Source: an uncultured Eubacteriales bacterium (GTDB lineage: Bacteria; Bacillota; Clostridia; Christensenellales; Borkfalkiaceae). Taken from it: a stretch of 64,000 nt of DNA. This document shows positions 7,839 through 15,894 of this stretch, in pieces. Position 1 is the first letter of the stretch. Each line of letters begins with the position of its first letter. A program made the position numbers and the translations under genes. A model generated the notes under the pieces. It was not told the DNA's origin. It saw only the letters and a program-made list of their open reading frames with translations, and searched no databases. The stretch is from assembly GCA_905207235.1 (NCBI GenBank), contig CAJLKN010000004.1, positions 1-64,000 of the forward strand, in the 5' to 3' direction.

Positions 7839-9491
7839 ATGGACCAGATTTACGAAAATATACCAAAGGAAAAATTTCGTTTTTCCCAGAACAAAGAATT
7901 TGGACATGACCAGAAACTCGACACAAAGCCTGTCGGGTATTTTCGAGATGCGTGGAGACGTTTTTGTAAAAATAAAGGTTCGGTCGTTGCGGGGTGTATA
8001 ATACTTATACTTTTACTTTTTGCGTTGATCACCCCTTTGTGTACGCCTTATACGGTTAGTTTCAGTGATTCGTATTACAAATTTGCATTACCTAAAAATG
8101 CAATGTTTGCTAATACTGATTTCTGGGATGGTTGTTCCGTAAAGCAGGGTAATGCAAAAACGTTTTCTTACTATTACTATATAGGTGAAGAAAGCGGACA
8201 TTATGCCATAAAAAATCAGGAATACACAATTATTGAAGCGGATGAGATTGACGACGATCTCATTGAAGATGACGGTGAAGAAACTTCTGAGGAAACTAAA
8301 CAATTTACAGGGACTTTTTATGAATACCGCCTTGACAGCTATCATAAAGTAGGGTGTATTTATAAAATCCTTACGCCTGAAGAATATCAATCTATTCAGC
8401 GTTATCAGGACGAATATAACATACAGGTTATTTATCCTATAGTAAGAGGAAGTAAATTGCCCTCTTACAATATGCGGCCAACAGCTGATCAGGATGTAAA
8501 TAATGCTAACTATTATTATATAACCAAAGAAGTTGACGGTCAGACCGAAGCAGTTCTTGATGAAAACGGTAATATTCAACTTGCTTACTGGACCACTACC
8601 GATAATAGCGGCAGTACAGACGATTACACTTCAAAAATGAGAATAGAAGGTGAAGACGGACTGGTTGATGAAAACGGTAATACTTATTATTATCGCTATG
8701 CACAGACCAATCAGACAGGTTATGAATGCCGTGTAAATTACTATGAATATTTTATTTATTATCATTCATATGTACTTAAGGACGGTATAACAGAACCAAT
8801 GTTCTTGTTAGGCGCGAATGAAAATGGTCAGGATATTCTTGCGTGTCTTTCGTCGGGTGCACAGTTCTCTTTCCTGTTCGCTATATCTGTCTGCATTGTG
8901 AATATTTTTGTCGGCGTCATTTACGGTTCCATTGAAGGTTACTACGGCGGAGCGGCTGACCTTATAATGGAGCGAGTATCGGATATTTTAGCGGCAATAC
9001 CTTCTGTTATAGTCATAACGCTTCTTCAACTTCATATGGGAACAGCAAGTTCAATGGTCATTCTGTTTATTGCATTCTTCATGACAGGATGGATAGGAAC
9101 TGCGGCGACAGTGCGAATGCAATTCTATAGATATAAAAATCAGGAATATGTACTTGCTGCGCGAACGTTGGGCGCAAAAGACAGGAGAATAATGTTCAAG
9201 CACATTCTTCCTAACGCACTCGGCACGTTTGTAACTGGAAGTATATTGGCGATTCCTTCAATGATATATTCCGAGACTAATTTGAGTTACCTTGGAATTA
9301 TAAATCTTTCGGCAAACGGAGTTTCTTCTGTAGGTACTATACTTGCCGGGGGACAGCCATATATAACTACGTACCCGCATATAGTATTGTTTCCGTCAAT
9401 TTTTGTAGCATTGCTTATGCTCAGCTTCAATTTATTCGGTAACGGCTTGCGAGATGCTTTCAATCCTTCGCTGCGCGGTATGGAGGACTAA
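7839..9491 (+). CDS. oppC: Oligopeptide ABC transporter permease OppC with large inserted ectodomain
   Basis: Residues about 43-65 form the first membrane segment. The C-terminal half is a typical permease with the EAA loop (YVLAARTLGAKDRRIMFKHI). The family's usual H-x-x-G-T-D-E-L-G-R-D motif appears in degenerate form (LGANENGQDIL) only at residue ~324. Between it and TM1 sit about 220-250 extra residues, rich in Tyr, Asp and Glu, which must lie outside the membrane. Typical OppC has about 300 residues; this has 550. The insert may extend the docking surface for the unusually large OppA, which is inference. Confidence 0.88.
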   Translation: MDQIYENIPKEKFRFSQNKEFGHDQKLDTKPVGYFRDAWRRFCKNKGSVVAGCIILILLLFALITPLCTPYTVSFSDSYYKFALPKNAMFANTDFWDGCSVKQGNAKTFSYYYYIGEESGHYAIKNQEYTIIEADEIDDDLIEDDGEETSEETKQFTGTFYEYRLDSYHKVGCIYKILTPEEYQSIQRYQDEYNIQVIYPIVRGSKLPSYNMRPTADQDVNNANYYYITKEVDGQTEAVLDENGNIQLAYWTTTDNSGSTDDYTSKMRIEGEDGLVDENGNTYYYRYAQTNQTGYECRVNYYEYFIYYHSYVLKDGITEPMFLLGANENGQDILACLSSGAQFSFLFAISVCIVNIFVGVIYGSIEGYYGGAADLIMERVSDILAAIPSVIVITLLQLHMGTASSMVILFIAFFMTGWIGTAATVRMQFYRYKNQEYVLAARTLGAKDRRIMFKHILPNALGTFVTGSILAIPSMIYSETNLSYLGIINLSANGVSSVGTILAGGQPYITTYPHIVLFPSIFVALLMLSFNLFGNGLRDAFNPSLRGMED

Positions 9492-9494
9492 ATT

Positions 9495-11645
9495 ATGGAA
9501 AAGAAACTCGAAGTAAATAATCTTGTGATTTCTTTCCGCACACAGAGCGGCAAAGTGCAGGCAGTCAGAGATGTTTCATTTGACCTTAATAAAGGCGAGA
9601 CGCTTGCTATAGTGGGAGAATCCGGCTCAGGGAAGTCGGTTACTAATCGTGCTATCATGGGTATCCTTGCCAATAATGCGATAGTTGAAGGCGGTGAAAT
9701 TATTTATGACGGTCAGGATCTTCTGAAAATTTCTGAGGACGATTTTCATAAATTGCGCGGTGATAAAATCGCAATGATTTTCCAGGACCCTATGTCCAGT
9801 CTCAACCCAATTATGCGCGTGGGTAAACAACTTACCGAAGCAATGATTTTAAAGGGAAAAGTCAGCCAACGTGCAAGCAGAAATGGTTTTAATAAACGTC
9901 TCAGATTGCTCAAGAAAGCGATGAATGAGGCTGATAATGGCGAAAACGTAGCAGAAAACGATAAAAAATGCAAAACATTTGACGATTTCTGCATAAACAG
10001 TTGCCGCCTTGAAAATAAATACAATAGTGCAGACAGAGCTGCAATCGAACTGGTAGCCGATATCGATGAGCTACTCTTTATGGTAGATAAAAAGCAGAAA
10101 ATCGATGTTAAACTTAAACTCGGCTCAATTATCAGGTTAGCAAAAGGTGCTATGCACCCTTTTGTTATAGCGCATACCGAAGAGGTGGATAATCTTATTT
10201 CTGCTCTCACAGAGGATAAAAAGAATTGTAAGCGCAGAGTTCCTTTACTTGCAGAAGAGACAAGGGAAAGAGTTTTGAAGCTCAAGGATATTGCCGTTAA
10301 AGCTACCAAGAAAACTAAACCTAATTTCTTCAGGATTGGGTATGTTGTTTATAAAAAACCTCAGGAAGATATTTATTCTGTAGATATAGATAGGCTCAAT
10401 GAAGAAGCCAGAAAATTTCTTGATGAAGATTTCCTTCTTGATTTTATTAAATCGGCCAAGAGCGGAATACAATACAGCCATGATAAGTCAATAGAACATA
10501 AGCGTGCGTTGTTGAATGAATGTGAAATGCTTCTTGATTATTTTAAACAAGAAAATTTTGAAAAAAAGGAAGCATTTGCAAAAATTAAAATTTTTTCTGC
10601 AAAACTTAATGTTGCGATAGACAAATTGTCAATTGTAAAAAACAGTACAGAATATACTTTTAAAAGCTCGATGTTGAGTTGGCTCAATAAATATTATTAT
10701 GGGGTTAAAAATAACCCTAAAGAGCAGGCAAGGTATGAAAGGCAGACAGCTCGCAGAGAGGCTCTTATAAATAAAGGTAAGACGCCTGATTGGAAAGTTG
10801 TTCCGCCTGCGCTTGCCGATCTTGAAAGAATTAAAAATAATATTTGCGGAGTTATCAAGCATTTGTCTGCAAGTCTTAAAAATGATATTGATAACTCTGA
10901 TAAATTCGACAGTCATGCCAATACTATTGCTTTGATTGATGATCAGAAAGAGAAAGCAAGTGTCGCAGTATATAAAATTACTAGACATATAGCAAAAGTA
11001 AAGGCGCTGAAACTGCTTGAAGAAGTTGGTATTCCTGAGCCGACGATAAGATACAAACAATACCCGTTTGAGTTTTCCGGAGGCATGCGCCAAAGAATAG
11101 TAATAGCAATTGCGCTTGCTGCAAATCCTGATATTCTTATTTGTGATGAGCCTACAACTGCACTTGACGTTACCATTCAGGCACAAATACTTGAACTGAT
11201 CAACAAGCTTAAGGCCGAAAGGCACCTGTCTGTAATATTTATTACTCATGACTTGGGTGTCGTCGCAAATATGGCGGACAGGATAGCTGTTATGTATGCG
11301 GGCAAAATAGTGGAATGCGGGACTGCGGATGACATATTTTATTCACCTGCACACCCTTATACATGGGCTTTGTTGTCATCAATGCCAGATTTGGATACGA
11401 AGGAAAAACTCGAAGCTATACCGGGCACGCCGCCTAATATGATTTATCCTCCAAAGGGCGATGCGTTTGCGCCTAGGAACAAGTATGCAATGGAAATAGA
11501 TTTCGAAATGCAACCGCCTATGTTTAAAATAAGCGAAACGCACAGTGCTGCTACCTGGCTTTTACATCCGCAGGCACCAAAGGTGGAACCTCCTAAGGTC
11601 GTTACTGACAGAATTAAAAGAATGAAGGAGGGATTGCATGAATAA
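9495..11645 (+). CDS. oppD: Oligopeptide ABC transporter ATPase OppD with ~370-residue insertion
   Basis: All nucleotide-binding motifs are intact: Walker A GESGSGKS (residues 42-49), Q-loop FQDPMSSLNP (about 94-103), signature FSGGMRQR (527-534), Walker B ILICDEP, H-loop ITHDLG, and the C-terminal oligo_HPY region with AIPGTPP. Between the Q-loop and the signature, where normal OppD has about 20 residues before LLEEVGIP, there are about 380 mostly charged, helical residues (roughly 120-500). The insertion keeps the frame across the gene, so it is not a mutation artefact. GGAGG lies 8 bases before the start. It overlaps oppF by 8 bases. Confidence 0.88.
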   Translation: MEKKLEVNNLVISFRTQSGKVQAVRDVSFDLNKGETLAIVGESGSGKSVTNRAIMGILANNAIVEGGEIIYDGQDLLKISEDDFHKLRGDKIAMIFQDPMSSLNPIMRVGKQLTEAMILKGKVSQRASRNGFNKRLRLLKKAMNEADNGENVAENDKKCKTFDDFCINSCRLENKYNSADRAAIELVADIDELLFMVDKKQKIDVKLKLGSIIRLAKGAMHPFVIAHTEEVDNLISALTEDKKNCKRRVPLLAEETRERVLKLKDIAVKATKKTKPNFFRIGYVVYKKPQEDIYSVDIDRLNEEARKFLDEDFLLDFIKSAKSGIQYSHDKSIEHKRALLNECEMLLDYFKQENFEKKEAFAKIKIFSAKLNVAIDKLSIVKNSTEYTFKSSMLSWLNKYYYGVKNNPKEQARYERQTARREALINKGKTPDWKVVPPALADLERIKNNICGVIKHLSASLKNDIDNSDKFDSHANTIALIDDQKEKASVAVYKITRHIAKVKALKLLEEVGIPEPTIRYKQYPFEFSGGMRQRIVIAIALAANPDILICDEPTTALDVTIQAQILELINKLKAERHLSVIFITHDLGVVANMADRIAVMYAGKIVECGTADDIFYSPAHPYTWALLSSMPDLDTKEKLEAIPGTPPNMIYPPKGDAFAPRNKYAMEIDFEMQPPMFKISETHSAATWLLHPQAPKVEPPKVVTDRIKRMKEGLHE

Positions 11646-12969
11646 AGATAATTTGAGCACTACCGAAGAAATACGCGAGTATATGCAGAAGAATAATATT
11701 CTTCTTAAAGTCGATGGGCTTGAACAATACTTCAAAATGGGCAGGAAAACGCTCAAGGCGGTTGATGGGGTTAGTTTTGAAGTTAGGAAGGGTGAAGTAT
11801 TCGGCATAGTCGGAGAATCTGGCTGTGGTAAAACAACCACGGGACGCTCAATCATAAAACTTTATAACATAACTGGCGGAAGCATATATTTTAACGGTCA
11901 ACGCATATGTGCTGGTGTGCGCAATTATAAAGAACAGTTGCGTTCAGTAAATAAAAAGTATGCTGAAGAAAGAGCGCATTTGAAGGAAGAGATTGCTAAA
12001 GCTCAAGCGGACGGGGATAGCGATACTTGCCGAAAATGTGAGGAAGAAGTTGAAAAACTTAAGGCCGAACATATAAATGAGGCAGGCGCTATACATTCGC
12101 AGATAAGACAGGCAAAATATGATCATTCGCATTGCAACAAGGAATACGCCGATTTACAGTGCGAAATAGTAGATAAAAAATACAAACCTCTTCTTGAAGG
12201 TGCAAAAACCGAAGAGGAAAAACAAAGCATAACAAAAGAGTATAAAAAAGAAATTACTCTTGCGAAAAAAGACAGGATAATGAATAAAATCCAGATGATT
12301 TTTCAGGATCCTATCGCATCTCTTGATCCGCGAATGACCGTACGCGAAATAATTGCGGAAGGGCTTATAATAAGAGGCATAAGGGATAAAAAAGTTATAG
12401 ACGAGATGGTCTATAAAATGCTTGATATGGTTGGGTTGGTTCCCGAACACGCAGGCAGATATCCTCACGAGTTTTCTGGAGGTCAGCGTCAGCGTATAGG
12501 TATCGCGCGAGCAATAATACTTAATCCTGATCTTATTATAGCCGATGAGCCCATATCAGCTTTGGATGTATCGATTCAAGCGCAGGTTATAAATCTTCTT
12601 AACGATCTCAGGGACAAACTCGGACTCACAATAATATTTATTGCGCATGATCTCTCTGTCGTAAAATATTTCTCCGACAGAATAGCGGTTATGTATTTTG
12701 GAAAAATTGTTGAATTGGCTACAAGCGACGAATTATTCCGTCATCCGCTCCATCCTTACACAAAAAGTTTGCTTTCTGCAATTCCTTTGCCTGACCCTCA
12801 CTTTGAAAAGAAAAGAAAGAGAATAGTTTATAACCCAATTGCGGAGCATGATTATTCCGTGGATAAACCTTCAATGAGGGAAGTTTCTCCTGGACATTTT
12901 ATATACTGCAACGATGCTGAGTTTAGAAAATATAAGGCAAGGTTAGCAAGAGCGGTCAAGAAGAAATGA
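11638..12969 (+). CDS. oppF: Oligopeptide ABC transporter ATPase OppF with coiled-coil insertion
   Basis: The protein has Walker A GESGCGKT (residues 59-66), Q-loop QMIFQDP (about 218-224), signature FSGGQRQR, Walker B LIIADEP and H-loop IAHDLS. Unlike OppD, its insertion of about 120-130 residues lies before the Q-loop, roughly residues 85-215; it is very rich in Lys and Glu, looks like an antiparallel coiled coil and contains two Cys-x2-Cys/His-rich spots. OppD and OppF normally form a heterodimer, so two long arms would project from the ATPase. The gene overlaps both neighbours (8 nt with oppD, 4 nt with the DUF3899 gene). Confidence 0.88.
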   Translation: MNKDNLSTTEEIREYMQKNNILLKVDGLEQYFKMGRKTLKAVDGVSFEVRKGEVFGIVGESGCGKTTTGRSIIKLYNITGGSIYFNGQRICAGVRNYKEQLRSVNKKYAEERAHLKEEIAKAQADGDSDTCRKCEEEVEKLKAEHINEAGAIHSQIRQAKYDHSHCNKEYADLQCEIVDKKYKPLLEGAKTEEEKQSITKEYKKEITLAKKDRIMNKIQMIFQDPIASLDPRMTVREIIAEGLIIRGIRDKKVIDEMVYKMLDMVGLVPEHAGRYPHEFSGGQRQRIGIARAIILNPDLIIADEPISALDVSIQAQVINLLNDLRDKLGLTIIFIAHDLSVVKYFSDRIAVMYFGKIVELATSDELFRHPLHPYTKSLLSAIPLPDPHFEKKRKRIVYNPIAEHDYSVDKPSMREVSPGHFIYCNDAEFRKYKARLARAVKKK

Positions 12970-13370
12970 AAACTAAGCTTTTGAAGTACGGCATAACAGC
13001 ACTTGTCGGTGCGCTGGCCGCATTAGCAATAATGCTGTCAAAAGATGTGTTCGGACAGAATGATACTGTTGCGGTTATGCATATTTTAAGCGACGCGTTT
13101 TTTGTTCCAGGCATATTGTTGTGCTGTTTCGGTTTGCTTGTTTTCGTTACTAACGGCGGCGTTTTCGATATGCTGGCTTACGGCGTCATTCTCATACGCG
13201 ACGGATTGCGTCGCGATGTATCCAAACGCACATACAAAACTTTTTACGACTATAAGCAGTCGCGCAAGGACAAAAAGCGAGGGATGGCATTTCTTCTTAT
13301 AGTTGGGCTGATTTATGTTGCTATTTCTGTTGGCTTTTTAATTCCCTATTATGCTCTAATGCAGCCATAA
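12966..13370 (+). CDS. DUF3899-like membrane protein, last gene of the opp operon
   Basis: This 134-residue protein has three hydrophobic segments (about residues 8-24, 42-62 and 108-130) and a basic cytoplasmic loop between the second and third. The pattern GILLCCFGLLVFVTNGGVFDMLAYG followed by a basic tract fits the DUF3899 family of Bacillota, of unknown function. Its ATG overlaps the oppF stop (ATGA), so it is translated with the transporter and may be an accessory subunit. No motif reveals a mechanism. Confidence 0.65.
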   Translation: MKTKLLKYGITALVGALAALAIMLSKDVFGQNDTVAVMHILSDAFFVPGILLCCFGLLVFVTNGGVFDMLAYGVILIRDGLRRDVSKRTYKTFYDYKQSRKDKKRGMAFLLIVGLIYVAISVGFLIPYYALMQP

Positions 13371-13800
13371 TCAATATTAAAATCGTAAGCGGCCAAATAC
13401 CAACAGGGTGATGCGGTAGTCATTGTTTGATTGTGTCGCTGAAAAATTATTCTACAGTATGTAAAATAAATTTTATTATTAGACCATAATTTTTGCGGGC
13501 GCGCGGAAATTTTCCGCGCGCCCTGTTTTTGTTTATGGGCACTTGGTATCAGAATTTTTAAATTAAATATATGCACATTTGCTTATTTGGATAAATGAAA
13601 TATTGCGCAGATGTGCAGCAAAGTCGCAAAAAGCTGTTGCGCCGTCAGAAGTTTAGCGCGGTTTATGTGCGATTTTTTCGTGATTAATTTTTAAATTGCT
13701 GCGTCGGGGAAAAATAAACGGCATTATATTGATTTATGCGCATAAATTTATAATTTAAATGTTCGGGCAAATCGTCTGCGCAATTTGAATGCGTCGGGTA
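13371..13800 (+). other. Gene-free stretch after the opp operon
   Basis: About 430 bases without a supported gene. It holds copy 2 of the 40-bp hairpin repeat (13483-13522) and then AT-rich DNA with a TTTATGCGCATAAA palindrome at 13734-13747. Open frames here have no ribosome binding sites. Confidence 0.55.
13483..13522 (+). repeat. 40-bp hairpin repeat, copy 2 (opp operon terminator)
   Basis: It is identical at 39 of 40 positions to 3411-3450, in the same orientation. The hairpin GGCGCGCGG / CCGCGCGCC is followed by CTGTTTTTG, so this copy is a credible terminator for the opp operon. Together with copy 1 it brackets the whole opp region. Confidence 0.85.
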
Positions 13801-13829
13801 TTGACTATAAAAAAAGTGTATGGTATAAT
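13801..13829 (+). promoter_or_regulatory. Promoter of the DUF89 gene (leaderless geometry)
   Basis: TTGACT (13801-13806), 17-bp spacer, TATAAT (13824-13829). Only six bases separate the -10 box from the ATG at 13836, so the predicted transcription start is the A of the start codon. Confidence 0.85.
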
Positions 13830-13835
13830 TTTCCT

Positions 13836-14699
13836 ATGCAACTGGATAATGAATGCAGGCAGTGCCTGTACGAAAGTCAACTTAAAAAGGTAATAAAACT
13901 GCGCGGCGAAAACGCCACGACCGAACTTTTCAGGCGGGACGTGCGCGCGCTGTGCGACGCCGCGCCCGAAACTTCCTGTGCGCCCCTTCTTATGAGGGAT
14001 ATAGACGGCATATACCGCTCTATTTTCGGCACGGGCATAGATTATTCGGAGGAGAAAAATCTCTTCAACAACGCGCTTCTCGCCATAGAGGACAAGATTT
14101 TTTCAAAAATCATTGAGAGCGAGGACCCGCTGAAAGAGGCAGTAAAGTACGCCATGGCGGCGAATTATATTGATTTTGCCCGCCTTTCCGACCTCAATGA
14201 AGACAGCGTAAAGGAGGTAATTTCCGCGGCGGAAAGAACGGTCGTTGATGAAGAAATTTATGCAAAGCTGAAAGAGCGCGTCAAAAATGCGCGCACGATG
14301 CTCTATCTTCACGATAATTGCGGCGAGATAGTTTTAGACAAACTGTTCATACGCACGGCGAAAATGCTCAATCCCCGCCTTTTAAGCGTATCCGTGGTGC
14401 GCGGCGGCGAAATAATAAACGACGCGACGCGCAGGGACGCTCAACAGGTAGGGCTCGGCAAATATTCTTACGTAGTTGACAGCGGCGCAGCCATTCCCGG
14501 TACTTACTTGCCCGAATGTAATCTTCTGACGGCGGCGTTCATACGTGAAAGCGACGTGGTTATATCCAAAGGTCTGGGCAATCTCGAAACGCTGTACGGC
14601 ACGTGCAACGGACTTTTTTATATGTTCATGTGCAAATGCAGTCATATTGCGCGCAGATTTTCAAAAAATCTGTGGGAGACGGCTCTCGTCTGCGACTGA
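13836..14699 (+). CDS. DUF89 family metal-dependent phosphatase
   Basis: The 287-residue product begins MQLDNECRQCL, the usual start of bacterial DUF89 proteins with their conserved cysteines. Family motifs follow: LHDNCGEIVLDK (about residues 168-179, with the metal-binding Asp/Asn), VVRGGEIINDAT (about 204-215) and SKGLGNLE near residue 247. DUF89 proteins are metal-dependent damage-control phosphatases acting on sugar phosphates and related metabolites; the substrate here is unknown. An in-frame ATG 17 codons upstream lies at the -35 side of the promoter and cannot be used. The chosen ATG is exactly 7 nt after the -10 box and has no Shine-Dalgarno sequence, so the mRNA is probably leaderless. 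Confidence 0.85.
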   Translation: MQLDNECRQCLYESQLKKVIKLRGENATTELFRRDVRALCDAAPETSCAPLLMRDIDGIYRSIFGTGIDYSEEKNLFNNALLAIEDKIFSKIIESEDPLKEAVKYAMAANYIDFARLSDLNEDSVKEVISAAERTVVDEEIYAKLKERVKNARTMLYLHDNCGEIVLDKLFIRTAKMLNPRLLSVSVVRGGEIINDATRRDAQQVGLGKYSYVVDSGAAIPGTYLPECNLLTAAFIRESDVVISKGLGNLETLYGTCNGLFYMFMCKCSHIARRFSKNLWETALVCD

Positions 14700-14822
14700 A
14701 ATTATGTTGCGAAATAAAGACCGATTATTGACAAAATAATAATCTGAAAAGAAAAAATGCGCGGCGTCGGCGGCGTTGCGTTCCGCGCTCAGGCGCGCAC
14801 ATAACCGCCGAGGGGGAAAATT

Positions 14823-15578
14823 ATGGAAGACAACGAAGAATATTCCTATAAGGGATATTCTGCGGAAACCGAGGCGAGGATAAGGCGCGCAGGCGGCAAT
14901 GTTACCGTAACGGGCGACGAGGAGGAATATTCCTTTTCCGGCTTTTCGGGCGTTGAAACCGCGGCGGCGGAGGAAGAGCACACGGGCGGCGACTTCCTGA
15001 TAGAAGAATTTTCCGCGGAGACAAACGCATATAAACTTTCCAAGGCGATAAAACTTTCGGAAAATACGTTGAAGTACATACTTTGCGCCGTGTATTTTGT
15101 CGTCGGTCTACTCTGCCTTATACATTCATCATACATACAAGTCGCGTTCCCTTACATCGTCGGCGGATTTATGATGGCGATAGGTCTGGGACTGTTCATA
15201 TACGCCTTAAAGACAAAAGAGTACGTTCACACTCACTCCAACAAGACGGCTTCTTCGCTCGTCATGATGGCGCTCGGCGCGCTCATTACGGCGGAATACG
15301 ATTCGGCATTCACAATAATTGCCGTGGCGTGGGGCTTTCTCGGGCTCAGCGAGGCGGCGCACGCGTTCAACCACGCTTTCAGCCGCATAGCACGTTCGGG
15401 CAGGTGCGCATATTACATAGGCAAGGGCGTGGCGGAACTCGTTTTAGCCATTCTTTTGCTGTACGAGCCCGGCGACGCTCATCATATAACTCTGCATATA
15501 ATGGTGTTCGGAATACAGCTCATTTTCGATGCGCTTACGACTTTCCCGCCCATAAAAGATTATTTAAGCAGGAAATAA
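14823..15578 (+). CDS. DUF308 (HdeD-like) membrane protein with repetitive N-terminus
   Basis: The C-terminal ~170 residues form six short hydrophobic segments with the spacing of the DUF308/HdeD family. The first ~80 residues are soluble and acidic and hold related motifs, EYSYKGYSAET, EYSFSGFSGVE and FLIEEFSAET, which look like an internal repeat and could be a peptide ligand or assembly tag. GAGGGGG lies 8 bases before the ATG. The following small gene starts two bases after its stop, so they form an operon. Function is unknown; HdeD-type proteins are linked to acid or membrane stress only in enterobacteria. Confidence 0.7.
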   Translation: MEDNEEYSYKGYSAETEARIRRAGGNVTVTGDEEEYSFSGFSGVETAAAEEEHTGGDFLIEEFSAETNAYKLSKAIKLSENTLKYILCAVYFVVGLLCLIHSSYIQVAFPYIVGGFMMAIGLGLFIYALKTKEYVHTHSNKTASSLVMMALGALITAEYDSAFTIIAVAWGFLGLSEAAHAFNHAFSRIARSGRCAYYIGKGVAELVLAILLLYEPGDAHHITLHIMVFGIQLIFDALTTFPPIKDYLSRK

Positions 15579-15579
15579 A

Positions 15580-15786
15580 ATGAAATTCACACAGCTTGAT
15601 TTAATGCGCCTCGCGCAGGCGACGGACGGCGAATTCGACGCCGCCGATTATACCCCCGAAGAGCTTGAAGAGTTGTTCGGTCTCATGGACGACAGCCCGA
15701 CGGTAGAGGATATGCGCCGCCGTTATTTCGAATTTTACGATGACATAAAGGACAGAACTCTGCCCAAACACAAGTGGAGCGATTAA
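15580..15786 (+). CDS. Small acidic protein, unknown function
   Basis: This 68-residue, strongly acidic protein starts one base after the DUF308 gene stop and ends just before a terminator. I do not recognise a family. It is predicted to be helical with a TPEELEELFGLMDD core and no membrane segment. Conservation of the pair would be needed to tie it to its neighbour. Confidence 0.6.
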   Translation: MKFTQLDLMRLAQATDGEFDAADYTPEELEELFGLMDDSPTVEDMRRRYFEFYDDIKDRTLPKHKWSD

Positions 15787-15790
15787 TATT

Positions 15791-15818
15791 AACGCCCGTC
15801 CGCAGTCTGCGGACGGGC
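15791..15818 (+). terminator. Terminator after the small acidic gene
   Basis: A perfect stem ACGCCCGTCCGCAG / CTGCGGACGGGCGT is followed by CTTTAAAGTTTTT. Confidence 0.85.
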
Positions 15819-15865
15819 GTCTTTAAAGTTTTTGTCTTTATAATGCATTGAATTCGGAAAAAATA

Positions 15866-15893
15866 AAGCCGCGCTTCGAGACGCGGCTTTTAA
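15866..15893 (-). terminator. Terminator of the DeoR-type gene
   Basis: AAAGCCGCG / CGCGGCTTT with loop CTTCGAGA lies just past the stop of the minus-strand regulator. Read on the minus strand it ends in T-rich sequence (TTTATTTTTTCC). Confidence 0.75.
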
Positions 15894-15894
15894 A

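Noticed and set aside
9850..11007. OppD insertion as a transposon, intein or group I/II intron
   Set aside because: No intein splice motifs, no terminal repeats and no intron features; the frame is continuous and the segment reads as charged helical protein.
13785..13835. Upstream ATG as start of the DUF89 protein
   Set aside because: It lies upstream of the -35 box of the gene's own promoter and adds 17 residues without family similarity.
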